A DNA stretch of 64,000 bases from Tenacibaculum piscium (GTDB lineage Bacteria > Bacteroidota > Bacteroidia > Flavobacteriales > Flavobacteriaceae): positions 129,839-193,838 of the forward strand of contig NZ_JAJGWT010000001.1 of NCBI RefSeq assembly GCF_021390715.1, read 5' to 3'. The translations under genes were made by a program, and so were the position numbers. The notes beneath the pieces were generated by a model. That model was given only the letters and a program-made list of their open reading frames with translations. It did no database searches and was not told the origin of the DNA. The stretch's first letter is position 1. Every line of letters starts with the position of its first letter. This document shows, piece by piece, positions 60,642 through 64,000 of this stretch.

Positions 60642-60854
60642 CTATTTTTTCTTATTGATTTTTTGTTGATTTCTTGCAGATACCTTTCGTCTAAAGTGTC
60701 GTTTAAAAAAGAAAATTAACGTTATAAAGATAGCAAAACCGAACAGAATAAATGCTTCTTGTCTATCGGAATTAAATTTTAAAATTCCTTCTATAAAAAA
60801 AACCACACCAATAACGAGGTATCCGTACTGTAAATATTTCCAAAAAGTAGTCAT
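60642..60854 (-). CDS. Small membrane protein of unknown function
   Basis: 70 residues from the ATG at 60852-60854 (MTTFWKYLQYGYLVIGVVFF). Two TM helices (about 8-26 and 33-50) and a very basic tail (KRHFRRKVSARNQQKINKKK). A longer frame to 60956 exists but its first 34 residues are Lys/Asn-rich, arise from a repeated TTGATTTTT-type DNA tract, and would overlap lptC. Small two-TM proteins occur at this place next to lptC in related genomes as far as I recall. Confidence 0.72.
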   Translation of the reverse strand: MTTFWKYLQYGYLVIGVVFFIEGILKFNSDRQEAFILFGFAIFITLIFFFKRHFRRKVSARNQQKINKKK

Positions 60855-60900
60855 TTTATTATTGATTTTTGTGTTGATTTTTATATTGATTTTTTGTGTC

Positions 60901-61479
60901 TTATTTTTGATTTTCGTTGATTGTTGCTTCCATATTTCCTGTAATATCTTTGGCAATCCATTTGGTTAAATTTTCTTTTGATTCAAAACCGAAACCATTA
61001 ATAGTATCTTGTAACGTTGTTAATCTGAAGCCATTTTCGGTAAAAAAGTAATGTTCTTTTTGATCCCAAAATAACTGATTCGTTTCTAATTTGGTATTTG
61101 CTTTATAGTTGGTAATTACTACATTTCCTTTAATTTCAGAAACGGAAGTTTTACGATATGTAATCGCATAATTTCCTTTTATAGATGTCGAATCTTTTGC
61201 TTTTTCATCAATAGAAATAATGGTAATTCCTTTTGGAAATTCACTATACGGATGTTCTTTACGATTTGAAAAATCATAAAAAATAGGCGCTTTTGTTTTT
61301 GAAGTAATAATACCTGAATCTTTTTTAATATGATAGATATTTTTAGCCATTCCAACGGGCATATTTTTATCGGCTAAAAAATCTCTTACTTCTTTTTTGG
61401 AGTTTACGCATGAAAAAAGCATTGTTACCATAAGAATGGCAACAATGCTTTTGCATGTATTTGTGATATTTTGTTTCAT
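60901..61479 (-). CDS. lptC: LPS export protein LptC (lipoprotein form)
   Basis: 192 residues. LptC is the inner-membrane-anchored part of the Lpt bridge that carries lipopolysaccharide to the outer membrane. Here the N-terminus ends in a lipobox (MLFSC, C24), which is common in Bacteroidota. The following part is the LptC beta-jellyroll: TSKTKAPIFYDFSNRKEHPY, GNVVITNYKANTKLETNQLF, FTENGFRLTTLQDTINGFGF. The ATG at 61477-61479 was chosen over the TTG three bases before. It begins 9 bp after the TPR gene. Confidence 0.88.
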   Translation of the reverse strand: MKQNITNTCKSIVAILMVTMLFSCVNSKKEVRDFLADKNMPVGMAKNIYHIKKDSGIITSKTKAPIFYDFSNRKEHPYSEFPKGITIISIDEKAKDSTSIKGNYAITYRKTSVSEIKGNVVITNYKANTKLETNQLFWDQKEHYFFTENGFRLTTLQDTINGFGFESKENLTKWIAKDITGNMEATINENQK

Positions 61480-61488
61480 CAAAATTTA

Positions 61489-62799
61489 TTATGGAATACG
61501 AACAGTTTCACCAATCCAACATCCAATTTTATGTGTTGCTCCTGAGGTAGCACCTTTTTGGAAAATTAATTTTTTTGATGGCATATTTTTCGTGTAACTA
61601 GAAATATATCTACCAGCCCCACATCCTGGATCTACTTTACTCGCTTTTAAAGCTTTGTTTAAAGCCGCTACATACACCATTCTTTTTTCAAATTCATCAC
61701 TACCACAAGAATTGGCACTTCTCTGATATAAACTTGCGATAAATAAATATGCTTTCCCCATATTTGGGTTATATTTTAAAGCTTCATATGCTAAAGCTCT
61801 AGCGCTACTTCCGCCAGTACTTTGTGCTTCTCTTAATTTATACTTTGCTTTTTTGAATGGATCAGATTCTAAATCGAATGCTTTTTTTCTCATTTCACTA
61901 GCACCACTTTTATCACCATTTTTAGCTAATACTCCTGCTAAGAAATTGTATGCATCAGAAGATTGTGTTGTTTCAGCATATGATTGTGCTAATTTTTCAA
62001 ACAAAGGATCTGTTTGGCATCCTTTATTATACATTCTTGAAACGGCTCTTTTCAACCAAACTCCATCTGTTTTTTTATCTTCATAATCTCTGGTATAAAT
62101 AGGGATTAATCGTTCACAAGTTGCAATTTTAGAAATCATGGCATCTAAACCACCTTCAACCATTCCTAAAGAAGTTGAGTTTGTTGTATATGCTTTTACA
62201 TTTCTTTTTTCTGTAGCACTGATTGTTCCTAAAGAATCTTTTACTTGTAATTTTGCTAATTTTTTATTGTAATCTTCTAATTTTTCATTAACAGATTCCA
62301 TTACATCATCATAGGTATCAAAAACTTTTTGCGGATTTGTATCTTTATTTTTTTCTGCAATAGTTTCAAAATATCTAAAGATATTCTTCACACCCATATC
62401 TTTAGGAGAAACGTCGTATGCTCTTTTCAAATATACAAAAACCTCATCATCAGTCGCTAAATTATTTTTGATTAAATACGTAGCATAATCACTATGTGCT
62501 TTCGCGGCACCTTTCACAGGAAAATTTATTAATCTAGCTTCATAAATTCTTTTAGCTAATACAGGATCTTTAGTTTTTTCAGCAATTTTAGCACCGTATT
62601 TATAGATATTAACCGATAATTTAGGGCAATTTGTTAAAAGGTATTCTAGATTTGTTTTTGCAGCATCATATTTTGCTGTTTTTGTGTCTCCTTTAAAAAG
62701 ATTGTATTTTATGTTACATTCTTGACTTGCTTGTGCCTTGACACCGCTTGTGGCTACAAACAAAAATAATCCTGTTAGTAAATACGTAATTTTTTTCAT
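61489..62799 (-). CDS. Secreted TPR-like protein of unknown function
   Basis: 436 residues with a Sec signal peptide (about 1-22, VKAQ). Several tetratricopeptide-like helix pairs occupy most of the chain (LAKRIYEARLINFPVKGAAK, FEKLAQSYAETTQSSDAYNF, LAYEALKYNPNMGKAYLFIA). Cysteines are unusually many for a periplasmic protein (CNIKY, NCPK, CQTD, SCGS, PGCGAG, GCWIG), so disulfides are likely. It sits between an outer-membrane protein gene and lptC, a context that suggests outer-membrane assembly; the exact role is unknown. Confidence 0.8.
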   Translation of the reverse strand: MKKITYLLTGLFLFVATSGVKAQASQECNIKYNLFKGDTKTAKYDAAKTNLEYLLTNCPKLSVNIYKYGAKIAEKTKDPVLAKRIYEARLINFPVKGAAKAHSDYATYLIKNNLATDDEVFVYLKRAYDVSPKDMGVKNIFRYFETIAEKNKDTNPQKVFDTYDDVMESVNEKLEDYNKKLAKLQVKDSLGTISATEKRNVKAYTTNSTSLGMVEGGLDAMISKIATCERLIPIYTRDYEDKKTDGVWLKRAVSRMYNKGCQTDPLFEKLAQSYAETTQSSDAYNFLAGVLAKNGDKSGASEMRKKAFDLESDPFKKAKYKLREAQSTGGSSARALAYEALKYNPNMGKAYLFIASLYQRSANSCGSDEFEKRMVYVAALNKALKASKVDPGCGAGRYISSYTKNMPSKKLIFQKGATSGATHKIGCWIGETVRIP

Positions 62800-62825
62800 C
62801 TTAATTATTTTTGGTTTTTTTTATG

Positions 62826-64000
62826 TTAATCTATTTTTCTTTTATGAAACCACTTCGTACTATTCAAAGATAAGCTTAATCGAACGTTAAAATATTTTTC
62901 TTTTATTAAGTTGTAGTTGGTTGTTCCTTTTTGCCCGTATTCAAATCCGATATTAATATTTGATAATTGTCTTGGCAATGGCAATCCTAGTCCAACATTT
63001 ATGCCAAAGTCTCTTATAGTTGTAAAATCAGTATTATTTTGTATTAAGAGTCCTGTATCTTCGAAACGCAGTCCGGCTCTATAGGTAACTCTATCCCAGT
63101 AGCTTGACAGCGAATTTATTTTAGGGATATAATATCCTCCTATTGAGAATTTACTTGCATCATCATATTTGTAATCATTTCCGTTTGCGATTGCTGAATT
63201 ATGTGTACTTAATGCGCTTTTAAATTCTTGATTAATTCCTATATACCATTTATTGATAGCTCCTAATCCGATCCCGAAAACAGTTTTTAACGGCGTTGTT
63301 ATTTCTCCATCGATGGCTTTATCGAAGTGTATTTGTCGTTCTATTTCTTGTCCTGATGTGGTTACATTTAAAGCATACATTTTTTTATTTCCTTTTACTG
63401 ATAGCCCATTTTTCAAGGTAATTGCGGCTCCAGTGTATAGGTTTATTTTATTTCTTAATACGGTTTGATATTGTGCACCAAATTTAAATTCTTCTCCTCT
63501 TATGCTTACTTTTTCTTGATATTTTGTAGCAGAAGTGATGTTTGCTTGTTGGTTTAAAATATTATTTTCTAGATTTCCAAAAACATATCCTGCTTGTATT
63601 CCTACAGAAAGTCCTTTAACGACATCAATTCCAAAACTAGCGTATATTTTATTAGTTCCTCCTTCGCCTTTAAATGAGGTGATATTATTTTCATTTTGAG
63701 TATCCAATAATGAATATCCTACGGATGAGAATGGTTGTAATCCTACGGAAAGTCCTGCTTTTTTGCCTAGGGGAAATCCTAGAGCGACATATCGTAGACT
63801 TGTTGAGCTTCCTGTTTGCGAGGTATTTTCTTTTTCAAGTGTTAAAAAATTTGAATTTGTACCAATTCCATAAGTAGCGACTTTTAAGGAAGCGTTGGCT
63901 GCTGGATTGATAAAATTTAAATGATGCGTATCTTTTAAAGCGACTCCAATTCCTCCCATAGTTGCTTGTTCTACGGTTACTTCTTCAAAATTTTCACCGA
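62826..64000 (-). CDS. Outer-membrane beta-barrel protein (OmpP1/FadL-like), partial
   Basis: 391 codons to the window edge; the N-terminus, including any signal peptide, lies outside. The visible start reads GENFEEVTVEQATMGGIGVA, so the internal ATG is not the true start. MGGIGVALKDTHHLNFINPA is the typical N-terminal turn of FadL/OmpP1-like porins in Bacteroidota. Long alternating beta segments follow (LRYVALGFPLGKKAGLSVGL, VSIRGEEFKFGAQYQT, FGINVGLGLPLPR). Substrate is unknown. It lies 26 bp upstream of the TPR gene and probably heads the run into lptC. Confidence 0.85.
   Translation of the reverse strand, partial: GENFEEVTVEQATMGGIGVALKDTHHLNFINPAANASLKVATYGIGTNSNFLTLEKENTSQTGSSTSLRYVALGFPLGKKAGLSVGLQPFSSVGYSLLDTQNENNITSFKGEGGTNKIYASFGIDVVKGLSVGIQAGYVFGNLENNILNQQANITSATKYQEKVSIRGEEFKFGAQYQTVLRNKINLYTGAAITLKNGLSVKGNKKMYALNVTTSGQEIERQIHFDKAIDGEITTPLKTVFGIGLGAINKWYIGINQEFKSALSTHNSAIANGNDYKYDDASKFSIGGYYIPKINSLSSYWDRVTYRAGLRFEDTGLLIQNNTDFTTIRDFGINVGLGLPLPRQLSNINIGFEYGQKGTTNYNLIKEKYFNVRLSLSLNSTKWFHKRKID

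Overview
The window is a 64 kb piece of a low-GC chromosome from a member of the Bacteroidota, almost certainly family Flavobacteriaceae (a marine Tenacibaculum/Polaribacter-like organism is plausible, but the genus is not proven). The reasons are the family-typical gene set (TlpA/DUF4369 lipoproteins, DUF3127, DUF4625, PspC-HAAS proteins, M61 peptidase, two-lipoyl pyruvate dehydrogenase E2, LptC), the many lipoproteins, the near absence of Shine-Dalgarno sites, and promoters of the Bacteroidota type (TTG ... TAnnTTTG). Most of the window is ordinary chromosomal backbone.

Layout. 0-10.6 kb: the 5' end of gyrA, divergent clpC, a thioredoxin-fold lipoprotein, a DUF4442 thioesterase-like gene, a DUF4870-PadR-PspC envelope-stress operon with a palindromic operator, YkvA, DUF445 and a VanX-type dipeptidase. 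10.6-17.1 kb: a secreted protein, pdhA-pdhC, DinB, a frameshifted Crp/Fnr regulator pseudogene, aroC, and two identical tRNA-Ser(UGA) genes in a tandem duplication. 17.3-24.1 kb: an accessory block, all on the minus strand. It holds a seven-gene cluster (57-aa hydrophobic peptide, two small proteins, TPR lipoprotein, zinc-ribbon protein, coiled-coil protein, YARHG lipoprotein) and a cytoplasmic leucine-rich-repeat protein. This is the best candidate here for an undescribed system. 24.3-41.3 kb: YgiQ-type radical SAM protein, three secreted or lipoprotein hydrolases, aat, FAD oxidoreductase, membrane protein, DUF1456, NYN-LOTUS RNA-binding/nuclease protein, DUF3127, flavin reductase and an orphan histidine kinase. 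41.3-46.7 kb: HIT, greA, a degenerate Rieske lipoprotein, purK-purE and an M3 oligopeptidase. 46.8-51.3 kb: a probable metal-uptake module (His-rich secreted protein, TonB-dependent receptor, two DUF4625 lipoproteins). 51.4-64 kb: lipoprotein, glycosyltransferase, lpdA, Ig-like lipoprotein, then a minus-strand envelope-biogenesis run (outer-membrane protein, TPR protein, lptC, small membrane protein, CNNM/CBS protein, PpiD/SurA-like isomerase).

Genes that work together: pdhA/pdhC encode E1 alpha and E2 of pyruvate dehydrogenase, and lpdA, 40 kb away, encodes the E3. E1 beta is not in the window. purK and purE catalyse successive steps of purine synthesis. lptC and the isomerase serve outer-membrane assembly.

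The intergenic DNA carries two dispersed repeat families. One is a MITE-like composite with inverted ends (about 8.4, 17.2, 31.2 and 38.5 kb, with a solo end near 24.2 kb). The other is an 84-90 bp hairpin element found just after two genes (31.0 and 54.9 kb). Several genes appear to be leaderless, with the promoter -7 box exactly four bases from the start codon. No CRISPR array, integrase, transposase gene or riboswitch was seen.
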